DNA from: Azonexus sp.
Lineage (GTDB): Bacteria; Pseudomonadota; Gammaproteobacteria; Burkholderiales; Rhodocyclaceae
Direction: 5' to 3'
Assembly: GCA_017983615.1 (NCBI GenBank)
Contig: JAGOBB010000001.1
Location: 558,001-622,000 of the forward strand
Length of the DNA: 64,000 bases
Part shown: positions 1 through 8,768 of the stretch, in pieces
Layout: the number at the start of each line of letters is the position of its first letter
Numbering within the stretch: position 1 is the first letter of the stretch
The notes under the pieces: model-generated
What the model saw: the letters and a program-made list of their open reading frames with translations, nothing else
Database searches by the model: none
Told to the model about the DNA's origin: nothing
Program-made: the position numbers and the translations under genes

Positions 1-396
1 GCGCTGCTCGGCAAGTTCGTGCTGCTCTCGGCACTTGATGCAGCCCTGGTCCCGTGGGCGTTGATCGCCGGCCACGCACTGTCCCGTTTCTGCTCGACGG
101 TGCTGCTGGCGACCATGGATTATGTCCGCGAAGATTTGCTGGCCAAGGCTAAACCGCTGGCGACGCGCCTGACCGCGGGCGAAATGCTGGTCGCGCTGGC
201 TTTCGTGCTTGCCGGGTTGGCGCTCCTGCCCATGCACAACGCCGTCGCCGGCTGCGCCATGGCCATCCTCGCCACCCTCTGGCTGGCCGCCAAATTCAGG
301 CGCTGGCTCGGCGGCTACACCGGCGACTGCCTCGGGGCGACGCAGCAGCTTAGCGAAATTGCCTTCTACCTCGGCCTGCTTGCCCAATGGATTTAG
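1..396 (+). CDS. cobS: Adenosylcobinamide-GDP ribazoletransferase CobS, C-terminal part (5' end outside window)
   Basis: The reading frame is open from the first base, so the gene starts upstream of the window; about 131 C-terminal residues are visible. They are hydrophobic, with several membrane segments, and end in GGYTGDCLGATQQLSEIAFY, the hallmark C-terminal motif of cobalamin synthase. CobS joins adenosylcobinamide-GDP to alpha-ribazole (phosphate) in the inner membrane, the last steps of cobalamin nucleotide-loop assembly. CobC, which dephosphorylates alpha-ribazole phosphate, lies downstream at 918, although a 520 bp gap separates the two. Confidence 0.93.
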   Translation, partial: ALLGKFVLLSALDAALVPWALIAGHALSRFCSTVLLATMDYVREDLLAKAKPLATRLTAGEMLVALAFVLAGLALLPMHNAVAGCAMAILATLWLAAKFRRWLGGYTGDCLGATQQLSEIAFYLGLLAQWI

Positions 397-581
397 CCGG
401 CCAGCCCAGGCAATGCGATTTCGAATTGGTAAATTTATTGATAAGTGTCATTTAATTAGTCATCTGGTAAAAATTACAATTGGCTGCGGATTTGTGAGCG
501 AGGGGCTGAGCGGCGACGGGACAAGCAAGTTCGCGATCAGGCCTGGATGATGACTTTGCCAAGACTGGCGACGGAGGCAGC

Positions 582-794
582 ATGACGGAAGCGACAAAAT
601 TGGAAGCCTCTGGCAGCGATAGCTTTGAGAGGCGCAGACGGCCGATCGGCCGCTTGTTGTTCTGGCTGCGGAGCCTGGTCATTCAGGAGGTGCCGGGTAA
701 CATGGCACATTGCGAATTTGGCTGCCGGCAAGGCGAATGTGGTCGGGAACAGTGGGAAAGCTGCGGGAACCGCATTGATGCGGCGCGGCGCTAG
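582..794 (+). CDS. Small Cys-rich hypothetical protein (70 aa)
   Basis: This is the only plausible gene in the 397-917 gap. An ATG follows a good GGAGG ribosome-binding site (574-578). The product is basic in its first half. The second half contains CEFGCRQGECGREQWESC, four cysteines spaced C-x3-C-x4-C-x6-C, a pattern that could bind metal. I do not recognise a named family; I have an unconfirmed impression that similar short CEF-x-CR proteins exist in other betaproteobacteria. The flanks 397-581 and 795-917 show no other feature. It could be a spurious ORF; the Shine-Dalgarno sequence and the cysteine spacing are the reasons to keep it. Confidence 0.5.
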   Translation: MTEATKLEASGSDSFERRRRPIGRLLFWLRSLVIQEVPGNMAHCEFGCRQGECGREQWESCGNRIDAARR

Positions 795-917
795 CTCGAC
801 GTACCCAGCCAAATAGGGGCGATTTCCAGCGAGACGCGTTGGTCGCCTCGGGGGAAAGCGCTGGGGGATTGGTCGTATGATGGCGGTCGCGCTCGCCCGG
901 AATTCTGTCCTGCCCTC

Positions 918-1448
918 ATGATCCTGCACCTGATCCGTCATCCCGAACCCGTAATCAAACCGGGCATTTGCTACGGTCGGCTCGATATTTTGGCCAAAAA
1001 TGCAGAAGCGGCTGCAGAGCGCTTGCGGGCTGAACTGCCGCCGGATCTCCCGGTCTGGAGCAGTCCGCTGCGCCGATGTCGGGAACTAGCAGAACTGCTG
1101 CACCCGGCACCAAGGTTCGACCAGCGTCTGGCCGAAATGGATTTTGGCCTGTGGGAAGGCCGACCGTGGGATTCGATACCGCGCACCGAACTGGATGCCT
1201 GGGCTGCTGACATCGCCGGCTACACCCCGCCGGGCGGCGAGTCGCCGCGGGATGTCCAGCGCCGCGTGCTTGATTTTATCAACGAACTGGCGGTGCCGCA
1301 GGCCGTGCTGGTGACGCACGCCGGGGTGATCCGGCTGCTCCTGGCGGCCCATCACGATCTGCCAGTTGAACGGTGGCTGGAGCAGTCGGTTGCCTACGCT
1401 GCCCGCCTCGTGCTCGATCTTGGTCGCCCCGGAAGCGGCGACGTATAA
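918..1448 (+). CDS. cobC: Alpha-ribazole phosphatase / histidine phosphatase CobC
   Basis: The product (176 aa) has the histidine phosphatase superfamily start LIRHPEP, with the nucleophilic His in RH, followed by CYGRLDI, the typical CobC variant. The second conserved region FGLWEGRPWD and the late His of VTHAGVIRLLL complete the catalytic pocket. It probably removes the 5'-phosphate of alpha-ribazole-5'-phosphate or adenosylcobalamin-5'-phosphate, in line with cobS upstream. The last part of the gene carries the promoter of msbA. One clear copy of the dispersed TGCTACGGTC element lies inside the gene (966-1000) and a degenerate one at 1140-1174. Confidence 0.88.
   Translation: MILHLIRHPEPVIKPGICYGRLDILAKNAEAAAERLRAELPPDLPVWSSPLRRCRELAELLHPAPRFDQRLAEMDFGLWEGRPWDSIPRTELDAWAADIAGYTPPGGESPRDVQRRVLDFINELAVPQAVLVTHAGVIRLLLAAHHDLPVERWLEQSVAYAARLVLDLGRPGSGDV
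966..1000 (+). repeat. Dispersed TGCTACGGTC element, copy 1 (in cobC)
   Basis: TTTGCTACGGTCGGCT is followed by an ATATTTT tract, GGCC and an A5 tract. It matches the core and both A/T tracts. Confidence 0.8.
1140..1174 (-). repeat. Possible degenerate copy of the dispersed element (in cobC)
   Basis: The minus strand reads AATCCCACGGTCGGCC, 8 nt, then GGCCAAAATC. Both ends match the element but the first A tract is missing. The site encodes the conserved FGLWEGRP motif, so the match may be chance. Confidence 0.3.
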
Positions 1449-1449
1449 T
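1420..1449 (+). promoter_or_regulatory. Sigma70 promoter of msbA
   Basis: A TTGGTC -35 (1420-1425), an 18 bp spacer and a perfect TATAAT -10 (1444-1449) lie across the last codons and stop of cobC. Transcription would start near 1456, about 20 nt before the GTG chosen for msbA. This supports the 1477 start over the longer open frame that begins at 1366. Confidence 0.7.
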
Positions 1450-1476
1450 CTGCGCCCCGTCTCCGGCCAAATTTCA

Positions 1477-3258
1477 GTGACTCCGCTACCCGCCAATCCG
1501 ACCAGTCGCCAGATCTATTTCCGCATGCTCGGCTACGTCCGGCCGTACTGGAAGATGCTGGCACTCGGACTGGCACTGAGCGCCCTGGCCGCGGCCATGG
1601 AGCCGCTGCTGCCGGCGCTGATGAAAGCCCTGCTCGACAATGGCTTTTCACCCAAGGGCGATGGCTCGCTGACCGACAACCTGTTGCACGGTTCGCCGTG
1701 GGTCGTCCCGGCCTTCATCGTCGGCATCATGACCCTGCGCGGAATCGTCACCTTCTCAGCCAGCTATGCCATGTCCTGGGTGCAGATCCGCCTGCTCAAC
1801 AACATCCGCCGCCAGATGTTCGAACACATGGCGCGCCTGCCGATGGCCTATTTCGAGGGTAATCCGTCGGCGAGGACGATCACCCGGGTCACCAACGACG
1901 TCACTGCCATCGGTACGGCCTCGACAACAGCTGGACTGACCATTATCCGCGAAACGCTGACCATCATCGGCCTGCTCGCCTGGCTGCTCTACCTGAACTG
2001 GCAATTGACCTTGATCACGCTCGCCGTCGGCCCGTTCATCACGCTCGTGTCGCGCCGGCTCGGCCAGCGGCTGCGCGCCATGAGCCGCTCGACGCAGGTT
2101 GGAATGGGGGCGATGACGCAGAAACTGCAGGAAGCCATCCTTTGCCAGAAAGTGCTCAAGGTTTTCGGCGGAGAAGAACAGGAAATCGAGCGCTTTTCCC
2201 GGGTCAACGACGCCATGCGTGGCTATGCGACGCGCGCATCCGTTGCCGCAGCGGCCAATACGCCGTTGGTCTATTTCTTCGTCTCGCTGTCGATTGCGGC
2301 GGTCGTCTATCTGGCGCTGGTCCAGGCCATGCAAGGTACAACGACAGTTGGCAGCTTCGTTTCCTTCATCATCGGCATGCTGATGATGCTGTCGCCACTG
2401 AAAATGCTGTCCAACGTCAATGCCCAGTTGCAGAATGGCCTGGCCGCGGCCGAAAGCGTTTTTCACCTGCTCGACACGCCACTTGAAGCGGACCCGGGGA
2501 CGCAAACGCTAGATCGTGCCCGCGGCGAAATCGATTTCGAGGCGGTTGATTTCCGTTACCCCACCGGTGAAAACGATGCCCTGCACGCGATCAACCTGCA
2601 CGTCGAACCCGGCCAGACGGTGGCTCTGGTTGGTTCTTCCGGCGGTGGCAAGACGACGCTGGCCGGACTGCTGCCGCGATTCCATGCGCCGACGCGCGGG
2701 TGCATCCGGATCGATGGCATCGATATACAGGACCTGACCCTGGCCAGCCTGCGAGCCCAGATTGCCATCGTTTCGCAGGAAACCCTGCTCTTCAACGACA
2801 CCGTCGCCGCCAATATCGCCTATGGCATGACTGCCAGTGCCTCGCAGGAAGCCATCGAAGCCGCGGCCGCAGCAGCCAATGCACTTGATTTCATCCGTGC
2901 CCTGCCGGAAGGCTTCGATACAGTGATCGGCGAGAACGGCAGCCGCTTGTCCGGTGGTCAACGGCAGCGCCTGGCGATCGCCCGCGCCATTCTTAAAGAT
3001 GCGCCGATCCTGATTCTTGACGAGGCCACCTCGGCCCTCGACAACGAATCCGAGCGCCTGGTCCAGGATGCGCTCGAACACCTGATGCGCAACCGGACGA
3101 CGCTGGTCATTGCGCATCGTCTGTCGACCATCCAGCATGCGGACCTGATCGTCGTCATGCAGCAGGGGCAGGTCGTCGAGTCAGGCACCCATCAGGCCCT
3201 GCTCGCCGCCAACGGCGCTTACAGCCGTCTGCACAGCAGCCAGGGACTGACCGCCTAG
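1477..3258 (+). CDS. msbA: Lipid A export ATP-binding/permease MsbA
   Basis: The product is a half-size ABC exporter of about 593 residues that flips lipid A-core across the inner membrane as a homodimer. An N-terminal six-helix membrane domain is followed by an ATPase domain with Walker A GSSGGGKTT, signature LSGGQRQRLAIARAIL and Walker B ILILDEATSALD. The frame is open from 1366 inside cobC, but the GTG at 1477 gives the family length and follows the promoter at 1420-1449. It converges with polA, only 10 bp separating the stop codons, and I see no terminator hairpin there. Confidence 0.92.
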   Translation: MTPLPANPTSRQIYFRMLGYVRPYWKMLALGLALSALAAAMEPLLPALMKALLDNGFSPKGDGSLTDNLLHGSPWVVPAFIVGIMTLRGIVTFSASYAMSWVQIRLLNNIRRQMFEHMARLPMAYFEGNPSARTITRVTNDVTAIGTASTTAGLTIIRETLTIIGLLAWLLYLNWQLTLITLAVGPFITLVSRRLGQRLRAMSRSTQVGMGAMTQKLQEAILCQKVLKVFGGEEQEIERFSRVNDAMRGYATRASVAAAANTPLVYFFVSLSIAAVVYLALVQAMQGTTTVGSFVSFIIGMLMMLSPLKMLSNVNAQLQNGLAAAESVFHLLDTPLEADPGTQTLDRARGEIDFEAVDFRYPTGENDALHAINLHVEPGQTVALVGSSGGGKTTLAGLLPRFHAPTRGCIRIDGIDIQDLTLASLRAQIAIVSQETLLFNDTVAANIAYGMTASASQEAIEAAAAAANALDFIRALPEGFDTVIGENGSRLSGGQRQRLAIARAILKDAPILILDEATSALDNESERLVQDALEHLMRNRTTLVIAHRLSTIQHADLIVVMQQGQVVESGTHQALLAANGAYSRLHSSQGLTA

Positions 3259-3268
3259 TCCGCGCTAC

Positions 3269-5989
3269 CTAGTGCGCTGCTTCCCAATTCGGCCCGACGC
3301 CGACCTCGACGACCAGCGGCACCTTCAGTTCGGCGACCTGGCTCATCAGGCGGGGCAGGTGGGTGCGCACGGCGACCAGTTCGTCGTCTGGCACTTCGAG
3401 CAGCAGTTCATCATGGACCTGCAGCACCAGCTTTGAGGCCATTCCCGATTTTTCCAGCCAGTCCTGCACGGCGATCATCGCCAGCTTGATCAGGTCGGCC
3501 GCCGTGCCCTGCATTGGCGCGTTGATCGCGGCGCGCTCGGCACCTTGGCGGCGATTGCCGTTGCTTGAACGAATATCGGGGAACCACAGGCGGCGGCCGA
3601 AGGCGGTTTCGACATAGCCGTGCTGGCGGGCCGCTTCGCGGGCTTCTTCCATGTAGCGGGCGACGCCGGGATAACGCGCGAAATAGCGGTCGATGTAAGT
3701 CTGCGCCGCGCTGCGCTCGAGGCCGAGCTGGCGGGCCAGGCCGAAGGCGCTCATGCCGTAGATCAGGCCGAAGTTGATGCTCTTGGCGACGCGGCGCTGG
3801 TCGGGGCCGACTTCGAGTGGCGTGACGCCGAAGATTTCGCCGGCCGTGGCGCGGTGCACGTCCTCGCCGTGGGAGAAAGCGTGGAGCAAGCCTTCGTCGC
3901 CTGACAGGTGGGCCATGATGCGCAGCTCGATCTGCGAATAGTCGGCCGAGACGATGCTGCTGCCCGGCGGGGCGATGAAGGCGGTACGGATTTTCCGGCC
4001 TTCCTCGCTACGCACCGGAATGTTCTGCAGATTGGGGTCGCTGGAGGCCAGTCGCCCAGTGACCACGGCGGCCTGGGCAAAGCTGGTGTGCACACGCCCA
4101 GTCTGCGGATTGACCATGCGCGGCAGCTTGTCGGTGTAGGTGCCTTTCAGTTTGGACAGGCTGCGGTGTTCGAGCAACAGCTTGGGCAGCGGGTAGTCCA
4201 GCGCCAGTTCGGAGAGTACTTCCTCGTCGGTGGACGGGCCGCCGGACGGGGTTTTCTTCTTGACCGGCAGGCTCTGTTTCTCGAACAGGATATCGGCCAG
4301 TTGCTTCGGCGAGGCGAGGTTGAACGGCTGGCCGGCCAGCTCGTAGGCCTGGGCTTCGAGGGCCATGATCTTCTGGCCCATTTCGTGGCTCTGGCGGGCC
4401 AGCACGGCAGCGTCGACCAATATGCCATTGCGCTCGATCTGCCAGATGACCTGGCGAACCGGCATTTCAATGTCGTGATAAATCCGGCTCAAGCCGGGTT
4501 CGCCGGCAAACTGCGGGTGCAGCACGTCATGGACGCGCAGCGTCACATCGGCATCTTCGGCCGAGTAGACGGCGGCGCGTTCGATGTCGACCTGGTCGAA
4601 CGATATCTGTTTGGCGCCCTTGCCGCACAGGTCTTCGTAGGCGATGGTGGCCAGTCCGAGGTGGCGGGTGCATAGCTGACCAAGATCGTGGCCCTTGTCG
4701 GACTCGATGACGTAGCTCTGCAGCATGGTGTCGTGGGCGATGCCGGCCAGCGCGATGCCGTGGTTGGCGAAAACGTGCTGGTCGTACTTGGCGTTTTGCA
4801 GCACCTTCCTGCGCTCGGCCGACTCCAGCCAGGGTTTCAGCCGGGCCAGCACGTCTTCCCGCGGCAACTGGTCAGCGACCCCGGGGGCGGTGTGGGCGAC
4901 GGGGATGTAGCAGGCTTCACCGGGCGTGACCGATAGCGAGATGCCGACGATTCGGGCGGCGAAGGAATCGAGGCTGGTCGTTTCGGTGTCGAGCGCGGTC
5001 AGTTCAGCGCTTTCAATTTTGGCCAGCCAGGCATCGAATTGCGGCCAACTGAGTACGGTTTCATAGCTGACCGCGACGGGGTCGGCCGGCGCTGCCGGTG
5101 TCGGGCTCAAACCTTCGCGGGCCGGTACGGCGGCCGCTGCTTCCGGGCCGTCGATTTCACCCAGCCAGGTGCGGAACTGGTAGCGGGTATAGAGTTCGCG
5201 CAGGGCGTCGGTGTCGCGCGGCGTGGTGGTCAGCGCGCTCGGTGTCGGCAGGTTCGAGAGATCGCAGGCGACGGTGACCAGTTTCCTGCCGAGCGGGAGG
5301 AACGCCAGGTGGTCGCGCAGGTTCTGGCCGACCACGCCGCCGATTTCGTCGGCATGGGCGACGATCTCGTCCAGCGAACCATATTGCGCCAGCCACTTCA
5401 ATGCCGTCTTCGGGCCGCACTTGGCGACGCCGGGAACACCGTCGACGGTGTCGCCGACCAGCGCCAGGTAATCGACGATCTTTTCCGGCGGCACGCCGAA
5501 CTTGGCTTCGACACCGGCTTCGTCGAGCAGCTCGTTGCTCATCGTGTTGTACCAGCGGACGTGCGAATTGACCAACTGGGTCAGGTCCTTGTCGCCGGTG
5601 GAAATCAGGGTGTTTATGCCATCGACCGTAGCATTTGTCGCCAGCGTGCCAATTACGTCGTCCGCTTCGACGCCATCGACCATCAGCAGCGGCCAGCCGG
5701 CGGCCTTGATCGCGGCGTGCAGCGGTTCGATCTGCTGGACCAGATCGTCAGGCATCGGCGGCCGGTGGGCCTTGTATTCCGGGTACCAGTCGTCGCGGAA
5801 GGTCTTGCCCTTGGCGTCGAAGACGACGGCCTTGTAGTCCGCCTTGTAGTCGCTCTCTAGACGACGTAGCATGTTCAGAACGCCATAGATGGCGCCCGTC
5901 GGCTCGCCGGCCTTGTTGCGCAGGTCGGGCAGGGCGTGGAAAGCGCGGTAGAGGTAGGACGAACCGTCCACCAACAACAAGAGAGGCAT
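3269..5989 (-). CDS. polA: DNA polymerase I
   Basis: A full-length PolA of 906 residues: N-terminal 5'-3' exonuclease/FEN domain (MPLLLLVDGSSYLYRAFHAL), a 3'-5' exonuclease domain with DTETTSLD near residue 335, and a family A polymerase domain with motif A DYSQIELRIMAHLS, the O-helix region RRVAKSINFGLIYGM and motif C VHDELLLEVP. It fills gaps in Okazaki fragment processing and excision repair. Its start codon is only 5 bp from that of the divergent LOG gene, so each gene's promoter and ribosome-binding site must lie inside the other's coding sequence. A copy of the dispersed element is at 5601-5638. Confidence 0.97.
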   Translation of the reverse strand: MPLLLLVDGSSYLYRAFHALPDLRNKAGEPTGAIYGVLNMLRRLESDYKADYKAVVFDAKGKTFRDDWYPEYKAHRPPMPDDLVQQIEPLHAAIKAAGWPLLMVDGVEADDVIGTLATNATVDGINTLISTGDKDLTQLVNSHVRWYNTMSNELLDEAGVEAKFGVPPEKIVDYLALVGDTVDGVPGVAKCGPKTALKWLAQYGSLDEIVAHADEIGGVVGQNLRDHLAFLPLGRKLVTVACDLSNLPTPSALTTTPRDTDALRELYTRYQFRTWLGEIDGPEAAAAVPAREGLSPTPAAPADPVAVSYETVLSWPQFDAWLAKIESAELTALDTETTSLDSFAARIVGISLSVTPGEACYIPVAHTAPGVADQLPREDVLARLKPWLESAERRKVLQNAKYDQHVFANHGIALAGIAHDTMLQSYVIESDKGHDLGQLCTRHLGLATIAYEDLCGKGAKQISFDQVDIERAAVYSAEDADVTLRVHDVLHPQFAGEPGLSRIYHDIEMPVRQVIWQIERNGILVDAAVLARQSHEMGQKIMALEAQAYELAGQPFNLASPKQLADILFEKQSLPVKKKTPSGGPSTDEEVLSELALDYPLPKLLLEHRSLSKLKGTYTDKLPRMVNPQTGRVHTSFAQAAVVTGRLASSDPNLQNIPVRSEEGRKIRTAFIAPPGSSIVSADYSQIELRIMAHLSGDEGLLHAFSHGEDVHRATAGEIFGVTPLEVGPDQRRVAKSINFGLIYGMSAFGLARQLGLERSAAQTYIDRYFARYPGVARYMEEAREAARQHGYVETAFGRRLWFPDIRSSNGNRRQGAERAAINAPMQGTAADLIKLAMIAVQDWLEKSGMASKLVLQVHDELLLEVPDDELVAVRTHLPRLMSQVAELKVPLVVEVGVGPNWEAAH
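5601..5638 (-). repeat. Dispersed TGCTACGGTC element, copy 2 (in polA)
   Basis: The minus strand reads CAAATGCTACGGTCGATGG. The core is exact, but the A/T tracts are weak (ATAAA, then GATTT). Confidence 0.6.
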
Positions 5990-5994
5990 AGGCA

Positions 5995-6723
5995 GTGACG
6001 GAAAGCGAAAAACTGGTGACAGGGGTGGAGACCGAGGCCATCCTGAAAAGTACGACGGCCCGCGAGTCCTGGAGGATTTTCGGCATTATGTCAGAGTTCG
6101 TCGAGGCGACGGAGCGCCTGGCGGCGATCAAGCCGGCGGTGACCATCTTCGGCAGCGCCCGCGTTCGCCCGGAGTCGCCGTATTACATGTTGGCCGAGCA
6201 GACGGCACGCCTGCTGTCCGACTCCGGCTTCTCGGTCATTTCCGGTGGCGGGCCGGGGATCATGGAAGCTGCCAACAAGGGCGCCTTTTTCGGCAAGTCG
6301 CCGTCGGTTGGCCTGAACATCCAGTTGCCGCACGAACAGAAGAACAATCCGTATCAGGACATCTCGCAGACCTTCCGCCACTTTTTCGCCCGCAAGTACA
6401 TGTTCGTCCGCTTTGCCAGCGCCTATGTCGTGATGCCCGGCGGTTTCGGGACGCTGGACGAATTGATGGAAGCATTGACTCTGATCCAGACCGGCAAGGG
6501 CCGCAAGATTCCGCTGATTCTGGTCGGTTCCGACTTCTGGGGCGGCATGATTGAATGGTTCAAGGACCGCCTGGTGGCGGAGGCCATGGTCGATCCGGAG
6601 GACATGAACCTGATCCAGCTGATCGACGAGCCAGCCAAGGTCGTCGAGGCCATCTTCAAACACTACGAATCCCGTCCCTTCGGCCCCCTGCCTAACGAAC
6701 ACGAGATGCTGCTCAACCTGTAA
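5995..6723 (+). CDS. LOG family protein (TIGR00730, cytokinin riboside phosphohydrolase-like)
   Basis: The 242-residue product has the Rossmann-like lysine decarboxylase/LOG fold. FGSARVRP and SGGGPGIMEAANKGA are near the N-terminus and the catalytic PGGFGTLDELMEAL is in the middle. Family members hydrolyse nucleoside monophosphates to base and ribose 5-phosphate. The GTG at 5995 retains the conserved RIFGIMSEFVEATERLA region; a later ATG at 6088 would cut it. The gene is divergent from polA with a 5 bp gap. The order polA-LOG-DUF2782-thrB is common in betaproteobacteria. Confidence 0.88.
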   Translation: MTESEKLVTGVETEAILKSTTARESWRIFGIMSEFVEATERLAAIKPAVTIFGSARVRPESPYYMLAEQTARLLSDSGFSVISGGGPGIMEAANKGAFFGKSPSVGLNIQLPHEQKNNPYQDISQTFRHFFARKYMFVRFASAYVVMPGGFGTLDELMEALTLIQTGKGRKIPLILVGSDFWGGMIEWFKDRLVAEAMVDPEDMNLIQLIDEPAKVVEAIFKHYESRPFGPLPNEHEMLLNL

Positions 6724-6753
6724 AATCAGGGCATAGCCACCGAGGATCCGACC

Positions 6754-7083
6754 ATGCGCCGCCTACTTCCCCTCCTTCTTCTTGCTGCCCTGCCTGTCTG
6801 GGCGCAGAAGAGTGATCTTCAGCCCCTGCCGGCCGTGCCGCCTCCGCCGCCGGGTATGGAGGCCTTCGACGAGAACCTCGAACCGCAGGTGACCATCGTC
6901 AAGAAAGAGACGGAGACTCGGGAGGAATACCGTATCAAGGGCAAGCTCTACATGGTCAAGGTCACCCCGGCCGTCGGCAAGCCTTACTACCTGGTCGATA
7001 ACCAGGGCGACGGCCAGTTTGTCGAAGCCAACATCACCCATCCGGTGGTCAAGCCGCCAATGTGGATCATTCACAGCTGGTAA
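6754..7083 (+). CDS. DUF2782 family periplasmic protein
   Basis: A short protein of 109 residues with a Sec signal peptide (MRRLLPLLLLAALPVWA). A proline-rich linker (LPAVPPPPPG) follows, then a compact domain that ends in PPMWIIHSW, typical of DUF2782. The function is unknown; the family is usually encoded between polA and thrB in betaproteobacteria. It starts 30 bp after the LOG gene and ends 3 bp before thrB, so it probably belongs to the same transcript. Confidence 0.85.
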   Translation: MRRLLPLLLLAALPVWAQKSDLQPLPAVPPPPPGMEAFDENLEPQVTIVKKETETREEYRIKGKLYMVKVTPAVGKPYYLVDNQGDGQFVEANITHPVVKPPMWIIHSW

Positions 7084-7086
7084 AAA

Positions 7087-8010
7087 TTGTCCGTCTATAC
7101 CTCGGTCGGGCGGGATGAGCTTGCCGCCTGGCTCCAGTCGTTCGGGCTGGGCGATCTGATCGAGCATGCCGGCATTGCGGCCGGCATGCAGAATTCCAAC
7201 TACTTCGTGACGACCTCGGCCGGTCGTTTCGTGCTCACCCTGTTCGAGTCGGTCGTCCCGGCGTCCCTCGATTTTTACCTGGCCCTGCAGGACCGTCTGG
7301 CCCAGGCCGGTATTCCCTGTCCGCGGCCGCTGGCCGATGGCACTGGCCGCCTTTGGAGTCCGCTGGCCGGCAAGCCGGCTGCACTGCTTACCTGTCTGCC
7401 GGGTTCGGCCATCGAAGTGCCGTCGGCCGGGCATTGCCGCGAAGTCGGGCGGGCCCTTGCACAGCTGCATCAGGCGGTCGCCGGTATTCCCGCCCCCTTG
7501 CCCAACCCCTGTGGCAGCGCGTGGCGGCAGCGCGTGGGCGAGATGCTGATGCCGCAACTGTCCCCCGACGAGGCGGTACTGCTCGCCGATGAACTAACCT
7601 TTCAGGCGGCCGAGGACTGGTCGGCACTGCCCCGCGGCGTCATTCATGGCGACCTCTTTCGCGATAACGTGCTGTGGTGCGGCAACCATCTGTCCGGCCT
7701 GCTCGACTTCTATTTCGCCGGCGAAGATGTGCTGCTGTTCGATCTGGCCGTGACTGCCAATGACTGGTGTGCCGATGCTGCCATGCTGGCCGAACTGATC
7801 GCCGGCTACGAGACGATTCGCCCCTTGACCGTAGCGGAGCGGGCAGCCTGGTTGCCGGTGTGCCGGGCGGCGGCGTTGCGCTTCTGGCTGCTGCGTCTGG
7901 AAGTGCGCCACCGGCCGCGGGTCGGTACCGTGGTGACGATCAAGAATCCGGACGCTTTTCGGCGCCTTCTAACGCGATTTCGCCTTGCTCCCGAGCCACT
8001 CCCCCGTTAG
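7087..8010 (+). CDS. thrB: Homoserine kinase (ThrB, APH-like type)
   Basis: This is a homoserine kinase of the aminoglycoside phosphotransferase-like class, 307 residues, which phosphorylates homoserine for threonine synthesis. YTSVGRDELAAWL at the N-terminus is typical of the family. GVIHGDLFRDNVLW is the Brenner-type catalytic loop (HGD..xxN) and GLLDFYFAGED the metal-binding segment. The start is a TTG at 7087, 3 bp after the stop of the DUF2782 gene; no ATG fits the family N-terminus, so translational coupling is likely. Confidence 0.92.
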   Translation: MSVYTSVGRDELAAWLQSFGLGDLIEHAGIAAGMQNSNYFVTTSAGRFVLTLFESVVPASLDFYLALQDRLAQAGIPCPRPLADGTGRLWSPLAGKPAALLTCLPGSAIEVPSAGHCREVGRALAQLHQAVAGIPAPLPNPCGSAWRQRVGEMLMPQLSPDEAVLLADELTFQAAEDWSALPRGVIHGDLFRDNVLWCGNHLSGLLDFYFAGEDVLLFDLAVTANDWCADAAMLAELIAGYETIRPLTVAERAAWLPVCRAAALRFWLLRLEVRHRPRVGTVVTIKNPDAFRRLLTRFRLAPEPLPR

Positions 8011-8019
8011 CATCCGCGC

Positions 8020-8766
8020 ATGAACGAAACTCCTGCTTTTCCGATGGCCCCTGCCCGTTTTACCGGCGAGAGCCGCGAGGTCGATCCCGGCGCCTGCTTC
8101 GACTGGCTGCGCCAGGGCTGGGCCATGTTTCTGGTCAATCCAGGGGTGTGGATCGGCAGTACGCTGCTCTTGTTGATCATACTGATGGCTATCTCCATCG
8201 TTCCGCTGTTTGGCCAGATTGCCGCCCATCTGCTGGTGCCCTTGTTCGGCGCCGGCATGGTCAAGCTTTGCCGGCGGATCGGCGAGGGCGAAGAACCGGA
8301 AATAGCCGATCTTTTCGCGGGATTCCGCCACAATGCCGGGCAGTTGGTCATGGTTGGCGTCTTTTTCGCGGCCGGTATCTTTGGGATCGCCTTCATTGCC
8401 TTCCTGCTGGTCAGCGGCGGCGCACTCGGTGGCGTCGTTACCGGCAAGGTGGCCGGTTTCGGTATCGCGCTCGGTGGCGTCATGCTGGCTGGCTTGCTGG
8501 TCATGGTGCTATCGGTGCCAGTGATCATGGCGACCTGGTTCGCGCCGGCCCTGGTCTTCTTCCACGACATGCAGCCCCTCGATGCGATGAAGGCCAGCTT
8601 TGCCGCTGGTGCCAAAAACCTGTTGCCAATGATGATCTTCGGCGTTTTTCTGGTCGTTGCGCTGTTTTTTGCCATGTTGCCTGTTGGCATGGGGCTGCTG
8701 TTGCTGTTGCCGGTGTTTTCCGGTGCGGTTTACGCTTCCTACCGCGATATTTTCCTGGGTAGCTGA
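8020..8766 (+). CDS. BPSS1780-family integral membrane protein
   Basis: A 248-residue hydrophobic protein with about six predicted transmembrane stretches and the BPSS1780 pattern: a soluble head (VDPGACFDWLRQGWAMFLVNPG) and a final SYRDIF. A second copy of the family follows at 8769, 2 bp after its stop. Neither has a known biochemical role. It lies 9 bp after thrB, so it is probably co-transcribed with it. Confidence 0.8.
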   Translation: MNETPAFPMAPARFTGESREVDPGACFDWLRQGWAMFLVNPGVWIGSTLLLLIILMAISIVPLFGQIAAHLLVPLFGAGMVKLCRRIGEGEEPEIADLFAGFRHNAGQLVMVGVFFAAGIFGIAFIAFLLVSGGALGGVVTGKVAGFGIALGGVMLAGLLVMVLSVPVIMATWFAPALVFFHDMQPLDAMKASFAAGAKNLLPMMIFGVFLVVALFFAMLPVGMGLLLLLPVFSGAVYASYRDIFLGS

Positions 8767-8768
8767 GC

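Noticed and set aside
1756-2505. Minus-strand open frame opposite msbA
   Set aside because: It is rich in Arg, Gln, His and Asp without hydrophobic core patterns, as expected for antisense of a coding sequence.
7824-7840. GCTACGGTC on the minus strand within thrB
   Set aside because: It matches only 9 bases, lacks the preceding AAT and has no A/T tracts, so it was not counted as a copy of the dispersed element.
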